A stretch of 5,566 bases of DNA from assembly GCA_026786335.1 (NCBI GenBank), contig JAJAYG010000206.1, forward strand, positions 1-5,566. The letters run 5' to 3'. The notes under the pieces are model-generated. The model did no database searches. It saw nothing but the letters and a program-made list of their open reading frames with translations, and was not told the DNA's origin. Positions 1-5,566 of this stretch are shown in pieces (position 1 is the first letter of the stretch; each line of letters opens with the position of its first letter). Source of the stretch: Chitinophagales bacterium. Lineage in GTDB: Bacteria; Bacteroidota; Bacteroidia; Chitinophagales; UBA10324. Made by a program: the position numbers and the translations under genes.

Positions 1-567
1 ATCCACATCCCATCCTCGATCCCAAGAGAGGAGTAAATCTCTTTTAATAATTACTTCTGATGTTGCGAATGATGCGCCCCTTAAATTACTCGTGCAAGTT
101 TTATCTCCTGTTTTCCCTCTAAAACTTCCGTCTTTATTTTTATGAAGATAGATGGTGCAGCCATCACGTGAGATCAATGAATCGGTTGTGAGTGAAGAAA
201 TTAATTCCGCATTCTTCCACGCACCTGTGAATCGCAAAGGCGATTTCATTTCAAAAACATCACTGGTGATTGTTGAATCATCCTTCAATGCAACATGATA
301 AATTCTTTGTCGGTAAGGTTTCTCTTGTGATGTGGCAACTGCCTGTTCAACATAGAGCCAGAAGCCATCCTTTTTATCACTCCAAATAGGAGCCATGTGC
401 AAAACGATATTAAAATAATTGGTGTCATTCTTTGCTTGCAATTCGCTGCTGAAATTTCCCGCCATAAAAGATTTGAGCATCAGCATGTCTCTCTCATTCA
501 ATTTTGGTTGCGCTGTGGATGATGAATAAATAATTGCAATTAGAATTGTTGAAATAAAATATTTCAT
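1..567 (-). CDS. Exported CpcT/CpeT-family chromophore lyase-like protein (C-terminus cut by window edge)
   Basis: Translation from the ATG at 565-567 stays open to the left edge, giving 189 residues with the C-terminus missing. Residues 1-19 form a signal peptide (MK, then a hydrophobic stretch, cleavage probably after STA before QPK), so the protein should leave the cytoplasm. The rest matches the CpcT/CpeT family as I know it: F34-MAGNF-S near the start, GFWLYVEQA at 68-76, PYRQRIY at 84-90, a GC pair at 136-137, a second Cys at 158, and SWDRGWD at 181-187, where family members have S-x-DRG-x-D followed by a short WG-containing tail. About 15-25 residues are probably missing. In cyanobacteria and cyanophages these proteins attach phycobilins to Cys residues of phycobiliproteins; the ligand or partner in Bacteroidota is unknown to me, so a lyase activity should not be assumed. 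The gene lies 64 bp downstream of the cysteine-cluster gene and has its own promoter-like element. Family assignment is from motif recall, fairly sure. Confidence 0.83.
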   Translation of the reverse strand, partial: MKYFISTILIAIIYSSSTAQPKLNERDMLMLKSFMAGNFSSELQAKNDTNYFNIVLHMAPIWSDKKDGFWLYVEQAVATSQEKPYRQRIYHVALKDDSTITSDVFEMKSPLRFTGAWKNAELISSLTTDSLISRDGCTIYLHKNKDGSFRGKTGDKTCTSNLRGASFATSEVIIKRDLLLSWDRGWDVD

Positions 568-582
568 GGCTAAATTTTTTTA

Positions 583-590
583 CAAATGTA
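583..590 (-). promoter_or_regulatory. Candidate Bacteroidota -7 promoter element upstream of the CpcT/CpeT-like gene
   Basis: Read on the minus strand this is TACATTTG, a perfect match to the Bacteroidota -7 consensus TAnnTTTG. It ends 15 bases before the ATG at 567, which would give a very short leader of about ten bases. No TTG -33 element is seen 19-22 bases further upstream, so support rests on the -7 match and its position in the 64-bp gap. It suggests the gene can be transcribed independently of its upstream neighbour. Confidence 0.35.
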
Positions 591-631
591 TTTTAGAAAT
601 TAGATAAATTATTTTCGGGAGTAAGAAACTA

Positions 632-1123
632 TTAGAGATATTTCTTTTTCAACTCCTCAACAACTTCAGCAACAGCAGGGCAAATCATGGTGTTGTGATA
701 AGTGATTGAAAGTTTTTGCAAAATATTCCGCTGTTGTGTGTGCGGATAATTTCTGCAAGCCGAAGGGCGGTCTTCATATACGCCACAGTAATTATCACTG
801 CCCAAAAAAGGGCAAGGCATTTTTTTGAAAACATAATCGCCATCTTCATCAATGCGCAAATATTTTTCGGTGAATGAAGATGGTTTTTCAGAAAAATGTT
901 TTGCCAGTCGCTCTATGTCTTTGCCTTTTAAAAGTGGCCCTGTTGTTTTGCAGCAGTTAGCACATTGCAAACAATCAATGTGAGTAAATGCCTGATCATG
1001 CAATTCATTGGTGACCACATCGAGATCGGCAGGTTTTAATTTCCTTAACCGATCCAGAAATTTTTTTGTTTCTGCCTTTTTGCTTTTCGCAATTTCAATT
1101 TGCTTTATGTATTCGGGAAGCAT
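632..1123 (-). CDS. YkgJ-family CxxCxxCC cysteine-cluster protein (putative Zn or Fe-S binding)
   Basis: A complete 163-residue protein with ATG start and TAA stop. Residues 1-45 are charged and predicted helical. Next comes CLQCANCC (C51, C54, C57, C58), the CxxCxxCC signature of the YkgJ/UPF0153 family, followed by MPCPFLG (C104), C113, the RPSACRNYP block (C123) and ICPA (C148). That makes eight cysteines in the family's usual order and all look intact. Family members are annotated as putative zinc- or iron-sulfur-binding proteins; their substrate and reaction are generally not established, so none is assigned here. There is no signal peptide or membrane segment, so it is probably cytoplasmic, unlike most of its neighbours. 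No Shine-Dalgarno motif precedes the ATG, as is normal for Bacteroidota. It is 64 bp from the next gene downstream and 168 bp from the gene upstream. Length is typical for the family. Confidence 0.88.
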   Translation of the reverse strand: MLPEYIKQIEIAKSKKAETKKFLDRLRKLKPADLDVVTNELHDQAFTHIDCLQCANCCKTTGPLLKGKDIERLAKHFSEKPSSFTEKYLRIDEDGDYVFKKMPCPFLGSDNYCGVYEDRPSACRNYPHTQQRNILQKLSITYHNTMICPAVAEVVEELKKKYL

Positions 1124-1291
1124 GATGTGGCGCAGTGCAATATTTTATTTTAGATTGCTAAAATCAGCTCAAAAAAATATTCTTAAATCACTTCGATAAT
1201 CTCAGCACGACAACCGGATAGTTATCACGCTGAATGTATTTTTTTTGATCGCGAGATGATTGATAAATAATTTAATCAGTGTAAACATTAC
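1124..1291. other. 168-bp intergenic region between propeller gene and cysteine-cluster gene
   Basis: An AT-rich gap downstream of the beta-propeller stop codon and upstream of the cysteine-cluster start. No exact TAnnTTTG element and no convincing minus-strand terminator were found: the run of eight T at 1239-1246 is on the plus strand, where no gene ends. Short inverted repeats are present: GCAAT at 1137-1141 with ATTGC at 1154-1158, and two interleaved pairs at 1195-1233. TGATT at 1257-1261 with AATCA at 1274-1278 is a weak five-base stem after the propeller gene. None is strong enough to name. Confidence 0.4.
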
Positions 1292-3169
1292 TCAAAACTT
1301 GTAGCAAGTAACCTCACTTGAATTTGACCGGTAGAAAAGCAATGATGAAACATCATCAATTTCATATTGAGGATCTTTATCTTTTCCAAAACTGATCTGA
1401 TCATCTTTTGCTCCTGTGGTTTTATTGATCTTTACCAAACCCCATTCTCCTTTATCCAATTTTGTATTCATGAACATAAAATTATCAGCCGATGCCGATG
1501 CATTATATCTCTTGGTGATCATCGCCATTTCTGCTGTGGCTGCACTCATGCTTGCAGCACTTACCTGATTACATAAATCGCCAAACCCTGCATACATCGC
1601 ACGATAACCGGGATCAGTTTCATTTACTGCAGCGCCGGTAAAAGCAGCTGATGCCGCACCATATCTCATTGCATCATACGAATGCAACACAGCGCTGATT
1701 CCGTAAACCGCTTTTGCAAAATTGCTGATGGAGGGAGCAGGGTAGTAGCTGTGATAAATTTGTTTCCCCGAAAAATCGAAATGTGTAATATTTTGGTTAG
1801 AGGAAAGAACCAAACCGTTTTCTCTTATTTCAAATAATTGCGGAGTTTCATTTCCATCGAACTTAATTCCTGTTGCAATGGCGGCCATTGTTCCTGCATT
1901 CGCATTTACTTTATACAATGAATTATCACTGGTAGAATAAGCGTAAATATTTTTATCATCTTCTACTCTCAATACACTTTCAGTTCCCGATGCTTTAATT
2001 GATTTAGGAAAAACAGGATCGCCTGTTGTGATGCTTAGAATATTTATTTCGTTGGTTGTTAAATACAAAACGCCTTTATCAGTCATTCTTATTTCTTCCA
2101 GGGTTCCTTTTACTTTCAAAGCTTTGTCGAGCATGAATTCGCCGGTAGAAAGATTCACGATGTTGATTGAATAATTTCCTCCCTGACTTTCCATTGCAAT
2201 CACTAATCCTTTTTTAGAATAGCAATAAGCTTTTACGGTGCCATTGAGCTTAGCGCCCTTTTCCCATTTCTCAACACCTGTTTCATAATCAAACATGCTG
2301 ATCTTTGGTTTTACAATATTGTTCAATGAATCAATTCTGCTTGCAATGATTAATCCTTCGGGGTCAAAAATTATTTTATCTACCAATCCACTTTGCTTGG
2401 CTACACTCTTCCATCGCTGTGTTCCATCGCTTAATTTGTAACTCATTGCATAAGTGTTGTTCAAAAAATAAAATTCATCAGGCCGAACAGATCGCAACAA
2501 TTGCACTTCAGTTTTTGATGCCGACATGTTGCTGATTTTTGGAGCCGGTTGTTTCCAGATTATTTCACCTGTACCGGTATTCACTTTATAAACGCCGCCA
2601 TTGGTTGCAACAATGATTGCATCTTTTCCATCTTCCAAAGGCTTGCCCTGAATTTTTTCTCCAAGTAATCCTTTCCCGAATAAATTGCTCTTCTGCCATT
2701 TGATTTGTCCGGTAGCAATATCAAATACAGCAACAACAGGTTGGTAACCACCGGTAACACCATAGATTAAAATGTTTCCAGTTTCATAGAGAATGTATCT
2801 GCTCACCACACCGTTTATTCCTGCATCTTTAGAGTTGCAAACGATTTTTCCGGTGAGCGAATTAAGAATCACTTGCTGTGGCAGATTTCCTTTTCCAACA
2901 ATCGCAACATAAGGTGTGTTTGCGATTACTTCATAGTTATCTTCGGGAAGATTGGATAGTACAGGTGAAATTTGTTTCCATGCGATTTCACCTTTTGCAG
3001 GATCAATTCCATACAGACCACTTGAACCGGCAACCACTACAATACCGAGTGGCGTAATTCTTTCCCATTGGATGTTTTCACCAATGGCAATTTTCCAAAC
3101 TGGAGTTTGCTGAGCAAAGATTTGTGTTGTGGAAATAAATAAAAGAAGAAGGAGGAGTTTTAATTTCAT
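1292..3169 (-). CDS. Exported PQQ-like beta-propeller repeat protein with helical insertion
   Basis: A 625-residue protein ending in TGA. The ATG at 3167-3169 is preferred over one 36 bases upstream (3203-3205), because it starts directly on a classic signal peptide: MKLK, a Leu-rich core and cleavage after IFA before QQ. The mature part is built of about 12 degenerate units of 40-50 residues, each with a strand, a D/N-x-x-TG turn and often a Trp: GLYGIDPAKGEIAW (51-64), VAVFDIATGQIKW (146-158), GGVYKVNTGTGEIIW (191-205), MFDYETGVEKW (292-302) and INILSITTG (375-383). This is the PQQ_2/quinoprotein-like propeller pattern; no PQQ-binding or catalytic residues are recognised, so it is more likely a binding or scaffold protein than a dehydrogenase. 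Residues about 481-565 are Ala/Ser/Met-rich and look helical, interrupting the repeats before a last unit ending in EVTCYKF, which may close the propeller. No T9SS sorting domain is present, so a periplasmic or outer-membrane-associated location is inferred. Function unknown. Confidence 0.85.
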   Translation of the reverse strand: MKLKLLLLLLFISTTQIFAQQTPVWKIAIGENIQWERITPLGIVVVAGSSGLYGIDPAKGEIAWKQISPVLSNLPEDNYEVIANTPYVAIVGKGNLPQQVILNSLTGKIVCNSKDAGINGVVSRYILYETGNILIYGVTGGYQPVVAVFDIATGQIKWQKSNLFGKGLLGEKIQGKPLEDGKDAIIVATNGGVYKVNTGTGEIIWKQPAPKISNMSASKTEVQLLRSVRPDEFYFLNNTYAMSYKLSDGTQRWKSVAKQSGLVDKIIFDPEGLIIASRIDSLNNIVKPKISMFDYETGVEKWEKGAKLNGTVKAYCYSKKGLVIAMESQGGNYSINIVNLSTGEFMLDKALKVKGTLEEIRMTDKGVLYLTTNEINILSITTGDPVFPKSIKASGTESVLRVEDDKNIYAYSTSDNSLYKVNANAGTMAAIATGIKFDGNETPQLFEIRENGLVLSSNQNITHFDFSGKQIYHSYYPAPSISNFAKAVYGISAVLHSYDAMRYGAASAAFTGAAVNETDPGYRAMYAGFGDLCNQVSAASMSAATAEMAMITKRYNASASADNFMFMNTKLDKGEWGLVKINKTTGAKDDQISFGKDKDPQYEIDDVSSLLFYRSNSSEVTCYKF

Positions 3170-3278
3170 AAAATTTATTAAAGTTTGTTTTGAATAAACC
3201 AGCATTTTCTAAAATGGTGCCAGCTATTTCTACAAGTATAAGAATAAAATTTTTTTTGGGAAGGGAAAAATAATACTG
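3170..3278 (-). promoter_or_regulatory. 109-bp upstream region of the propeller gene
   Basis: The gap separates the stop of the TPR-like gene from the chosen propeller start. On the minus strand, 3233-3240 reads TATACTTG, one mismatch from TAnnTTTG, and lies 63 bases before the ATG; no -33 TTG is seen at the right distance, so it is only a weak promoter candidate. A run of eight T on the plus strand (3250-3257) becomes an A-run on the minus strand, so it cannot serve as the U-tract of a terminator for the TPR-like gene. Confidence 0.25.
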
Positions 3279-3926
3279 CTAATTGCATTTTCCTATCATG
3301 TAAGTAACCCACGCAGCACCCCAATGCGGGAAGATCGTTTCATATTGAGCACTTTTATATTTTTCGTCAGCAATTAAAAACCATCGCAAGGCATTTTTTT
3401 TTCCGCCACCAAATAATTCTGGAGTATAAAAAAGGCCGGCTGCTTTTAAATAGTAGGCGCGAGGATTTTCGGGATTCAGTTCAATTGATTTTGATAAAAG
3501 GTTATTTAATGTTGTGTGATTGAATATTGCCCTCGACTTGGGTGCAACTGATATATACATCTGCAATGCAAATGCCTTCATTGCAATTACTTCTGAATTG
3601 AAAGGCTCAAGTTTGCATGCGGCATCAATCATAATCATTCCACTTTCAAAATATTTATCCTTAGATGATTTATCGCTATCCATTGTACCAAGCATTATAT
3701 TGGTGAATGAAGCATAGTAATACGGCAGCCATTTACTTTTTTCAAATGAAGCGATCGTCTCAAATGCCTTTGCTGCTCTTATATATGCCGGAGCAGAAAA
3801 ATTTGAGTCAATTAAATTAATGCATTGCAGCATTGAAGTTTCGTAGTTGTATTTCTGTGAGAAAGACAATTCAGCATTCAACAACATAAGCATCGAAAGA
3901 GAAACAATTCTTAATTGCGGGTGCAT
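3279..3926 (-). CDS. Exported TPR-like protein of unknown function
   Basis: A 215-residue protein ending in TAG. I chose the ATG at 3924-3926; a TTG four codons upstream (3936-3938) is in frame but adds nothing to the signal peptide. Residues 1-24 form a signal peptide (basic start, VSLSMLMLLNAELSFSQ), so the protein is probably periplasmic. The mature part is helical with TPR character: AAKAFETIA (51-59), LPYYYASFTNIMLG (67-80), DAACKLEPFNSEVIAMKAFA (101-120), and LLSKSIELNPENPRAYYLKA (143-162), where ELNPENPRAYY is a textbook TPR junction. A TPELFGGGKKNAL block (168-180) and FPHWGAAW (199-206) recur, as I recall, in exported TPR proteins of Bacteroidota. Such proteins usually mediate protein contacts; no partner or reaction can be named. 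It is 109 bp upstream of the propeller gene and divergent from the membrane protein gene. Confidence is high for a real exported helical-repeat protein, low for any function. Confidence 0.8.
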   Translation of the reverse strand: MHPQLRIVSLSMLMLLNAELSFSQKYNYETSMLQCINLIDSNFSAPAYIRAAKAFETIASFEKSKWLPYYYASFTNIMLGTMDSDKSSKDKYFESGMIMIDAACKLEPFNSEVIAMKAFALQMYISVAPKSRAIFNHTTLNNLLSKSIELNPENPRAYYLKAAGLFYTPELFGGGKKNALRWFLIADEKYKSAQYETIFPHWGAAWVTYMIGKCN

Positions 3927-4109
3927 TTCAAAATCCAATTCTTAGATTCGGTAAAGATATTTTTTGATTGTGTTTGCAGGAAATAATTAACCGATTATTG
4001 TGAAAGTTTGGATTATTCAATCTATGTAATTCGATTGGTTTGTATTTTTACAATGTAATCTGTTGATTGATTTTTTTTTGAAACTTCGATTTAGTTTAAA
4101 TACCGCATT
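3927..4109. promoter_or_regulatory. Divergent intergenic region with small dyad
   Basis: This 183-bp AT-rich gap lies between two divergent start codons, so it should hold promoters for both the TPR-like gene and the membrane protein gene. No exact TAnnTTTG is found in either direction. The nearest plus-strand match is TAGTTTAA (4092-4099, one mismatch), with a TTG at 4067-4069 at a 22-base spacing, but it would leave an almost absent leader before 4110. A perfect short dyad, TTGTA-TTTT-TACAA, spans 4040-4053. A run of nine T is at 4071-4079. Promoter positions cannot be fixed from sequence alone. Confidence 0.35.
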
Positions 4110-4640
4110 ATGGAATGGATTTTTTTTGCGCTCGCAGCCGCCCTTTACATCTACCGCTTTATTTCAAAAACAAATAAGGCAGCAGCAGAAGAAGCTGAAA
4201 GAAGAAAAAGGATGAATGAAGAAACGGGGAAGTCAATAGCTGAATTGCCGGCAGAGAGAGCAAAGACACCCGAGGAAGTGCTTGCTGAAGTTTTTAAAAA
4301 CTTCGAAACCAAAACAAAACCATTTGCTCAGCAGGCAAAACCTGTTATTGCTAAATCCAATCCTTACACTAGCAAAACAACTACAAACACAGTTGCAAAA
4401 CCAATCCAAAAATCTTTTGCTGCAAAGAAAAGGGAGCCTGTTCCATTCCTTACTAATGATTATAGTGCAGAATCAATTTTGCCGGAGGGAACGCCATCGC
4501 ACATGATGGAAGATTACATTAAGAAAAGTGAGCTTTCCGATGGATATACTTTATCAGATTCTAGAAGTGAATTCAAAAAAAATTTTAACCTTAGGCAGGC
4601 TGTGATTGCTAATGTTATACTTACCCGACCTGAATGGTAA
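4110..4640 (+). CDS. Single-pass membrane-anchored protein of unknown function with conserved C-terminal motif
   Basis: A 176-residue protein with ATG start and TAA stop, the only plus-strand gene. Residues 2-18 (EWIFFALAAALYIYRFI) form one N-terminal membrane segment followed by a basic stretch, placing most of the protein in the cytoplasm by the positive-inside rule. Residues 22-60 are charged and probably helical or coiled coil (AAAEEAERRKR). Residues 65-110 are a low-complexity linker rich in K, T, Q, P and A. The C-terminus, NLRQAVIANVILTRPEW (160-176), matches a short helix motif (LRxAVI-xx-IL-xR) that I recall at the end of small anchored hypothetical proteins of Bacteroidota; its role is not known to me. 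A run of eight T at 4120-4127, within codons 4-6, is slip-prone. The stop codon is ten bases from the stop of the convergent sulfotransferase gene, with no clear terminator between them. Confidence 0.78.
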   Translation: MEWIFFALAAALYIYRFISKTNKAAAEEAERRKRMNEETGKSIAELPAERAKTPEEVLAEVFKNFETKTKPFAQQAKPVIAKSNPYTSKTTTNTVAKPIQKSFAAKKREPVPFLTNDYSAESILPEGTPSHMMEDYIKKSELSDGYTLSDSRSEFKKNFNLRQAVIANVILTRPEW

Positions 4641-4650
4641 TTAATTTGAT

Positions 4651-5566
4651 TTAACTCTTAACTATTTTTTGAGTGTAAATATTTTCTCCTGCAATTAATT
4701 TTAGAAGATAAATTCCGCTGCTAAGAAAATTAACATTGAAAGACATTTTATTTTTTGCCTGCAATACTTTTTCTCCCATTGAGTTGAATATCTCAATATT
4801 AAAATCGCCATTACTTTTTTGTGGCAATGAAAAATTGAGTTGATCAGTAACAGGATTTGGGAAAATTTGCAGGGCATTATCTAAACTCAATTCATTCACG
4901 CTAACTAATTCACACAAAGTAGGATCAGTTGGATTCAATTCAATTTCATTTCCCGGAGTTAAAACTTTTCCATCGAAGGCAATGTAATCGGGTGCATAAA
5001 ATTCACAGCGAAATGCAAGATTATTAAAAGCATTTGAACCTTGTGTTGCAATTCCATTGATGCCAACTGGATTCAGGTATTTCCAAACCTGATTTTCATC
5101 GCTGTCAATTTCAAAAAAATCTCCGCTTGGCCCCACACAAATTACAAATGAACCATTTGCCAATGGATTAACCCCTGAAATATTTTGTCCATAGAAATCA
5201 GTTTTTATCGGCGCAGTATAAATCCAGAAAGCAGAAGAAGGCGCATAAGCATTTACTCCATCAATAGAATAATTTCCATTGGCATCAACCGGTGTTTCAA
5301 TGATGTCGATTGAAGAATAAGTTCCATCCGGTCTTCCCATTCCATTATTAAACACAATTACTTTTCCTGCATTAGGTATGCCTTGTGGAATAAATTGAAC
5401 ATTGTGCTGGCCATAAAGTTTTTTATCGCTAGTTAAACCTCTATCATAAGCAACCGCATTTCCCCAGCGGTATAAAAGATCTCCGCCTTTACCATGCATT
5501 CCTTCTGTATGTGAAGCAGCTTCTGCAGTTGTTGTTGAATGATCGATGATGTAGAACTCATTGTTG
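4651..5566 (-). CDS. Secreted arylsulfotransferase (ASST)-family protein with T9SS sorting domain (N-terminus cut by window edge)
   Basis: The frame is open from the right edge to TAA at 4651-4653, giving 304 visible residues; the N-terminus with its expected signal peptide lies outside. An internal Met at 5497-5499 is not the start, because homologous sequence continues upstream of it. Numbering from the edge, EFYIIDHSTTTAEAASHT (3-20), GKGGDLLYRWGN (25-36), YGQHNVQFIP (51-60), VFNNGMGR (71-78), QNISGVNPLANGSFVICVG (127-145) and NQVWKYLNP (158-166) match bacterial arylsulfate sulfotransferases, which are beta-propellers that move sulfate from one phenol to another through a catalytic His. 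H9, H19 and H54 are candidate active-site residues, but I cannot assign the catalytic one. Residues about 222-304 are a T9SS type A sorting domain: LQIFPNP, DFNIEIFNSMGEKV, SSGIYLLKL, and a basic IVKS end. The protein should therefore cross the outer membrane by T9SS and be released or surface-attached. Its physiological substrate is unknown. Confidence 0.87.
   Translation of the reverse strand, partial: NNEFYIIDHSTTTAEAASHTEGMHGKGGDLLYRWGNAVAYDRGLTSDKKLYGQHNVQFIPQGIPNAGKVIVFNNGMGRPDGTYSSIDIIETPVDANGNYSIDGVNAYAPSSAFWIYTAPIKTDFYGQNISGVNPLANGSFVICVGPSGDFFEIDSDENQVWKYLNPVGINGIATQGSNAFNNLAFRCEFYAPDYIAFDGKVLTPGNEIELNPTDPTLCELVSVNELSLDNALQIFPNPVTDQLNFSLPQKSNGDFNIEIFNSMGEKVLQAKNKMSFNVNFLSSGIYLLKLIAGENIYTQKIVKS

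Noticed and set aside
1008..1199. 63-codon open frame on the plus strand
   Set aside because: It runs antisense over the start of the cysteine-cluster gene, whose eight-Cys pattern is unmistakable; no family resemblance.
1233..1254. Terminator with T8 run and TCGCGA palindrome
   Set aside because: The T-run is on the plus strand, where no gene ends, and the palindrome cannot form a stable stem of useful length.
1367..1576. 69-codon open frame on the plus strand
   Set aside because: Antisense to the propeller gene; a His/Cys-rich composition but no recognisable motif, typical of a shadow frame.
2581..2763. 60-codon open frame on the minus strand
   Set aside because: Overlaps the propeller gene in another frame, inside well-formed repeat units.
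3203..3205. Upstream ATG as start of the propeller gene
   Set aside because: It adds 12 residues (LVYSKQTLINF region) ahead of an already complete signal peptide; the downstream ATG is more typical.
3520..3717. 65-codon open frame on the plus strand
   Set aside because: Antisense to the TPR-like gene, with no independent support.
3936..3938. TTG as start of the TPR-like gene
   Set aside because: An ATG four codons downstream gives the same signal peptide and needs no rare start codon.
4282..4506. 74-codon open frame on the plus strand
   Set aside because: Out-of-frame reading of the low-complexity linker of the membrane protein, giving a Leu/Gln-rich sequence without domain signs.
4641..4680. 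Bidirectional terminator between the convergent genes
   Set aside because: Only ACTC/GAGT (4654-4657 and 4671-4674) can pair, with a 13-base loop; too weak to call a terminator.
5497..5499. ATG as the start of the sulfotransferase gene
   Set aside because: Family-like sequence (IIDHSTTTAEAASHT) continues upstream in the same frame to the window edge, so this Met is internal.

Overview
The window looks like chromosomal DNA of a Bacteroidota bacterium, probably an environmental member near Chitinophagales, Sphingobacteriales or Flavobacteriales; the sequence alone does not settle the order. The evidence is: AT-rich DNA; AT-rich sequence without Shine-Dalgarno motifs upstream of the start codons; a perfect TAnnTTTG-type -7 element; a type IX secretion (T9SS) C-terminal sorting domain on the last gene; and a small anchored protein ending in a LRQAVI-type motif familiar from this phylum.

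Layout, left to right: (1) minus strand, cut by the left edge: an exported CpcT/CpeT-family protein (chromophore lyase-like), 189 residues visible. (2) minus strand: a YkgJ-type CxxCxxCC cysteine-cluster protein. (3) minus strand: a 625-residue exported PQQ-like beta-propeller with an Ala/Met-rich helical insertion near its end. (4) minus strand: a 215-residue exported TPR-like protein. (5) plus strand: a 176-residue single-pass membrane protein of unknown function, divergent from gene 4. (6) minus strand, cut by the right edge: an arylsulfotransferase (ASST)-family enzyme with a T9SS sorting domain, convergent with gene 5.

The minus-strand genes 1-4 are separated by 64, 168 and 109 bp, which argues against one tight operon. 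No shared pathway is evident. What they have in common is location: genes 1, 3 and 4 carry N-terminal signal peptides, gene 5 is membrane-anchored and gene 6 carries a secretion signal at its C-terminus. Only the cysteine-cluster protein looks cytoplasmic. I see no tRNA, rRNA, CRISPR array, insertion sequence or phage gene, and no gene-free stretch above 300 bases. No clearly new multi-gene system is visible. The best leads are the CpcT/CpeT homologue in a presumably phycobilisome-free host, the helical insertion in the propeller, and the T9SS-targeted sulfotransferase.
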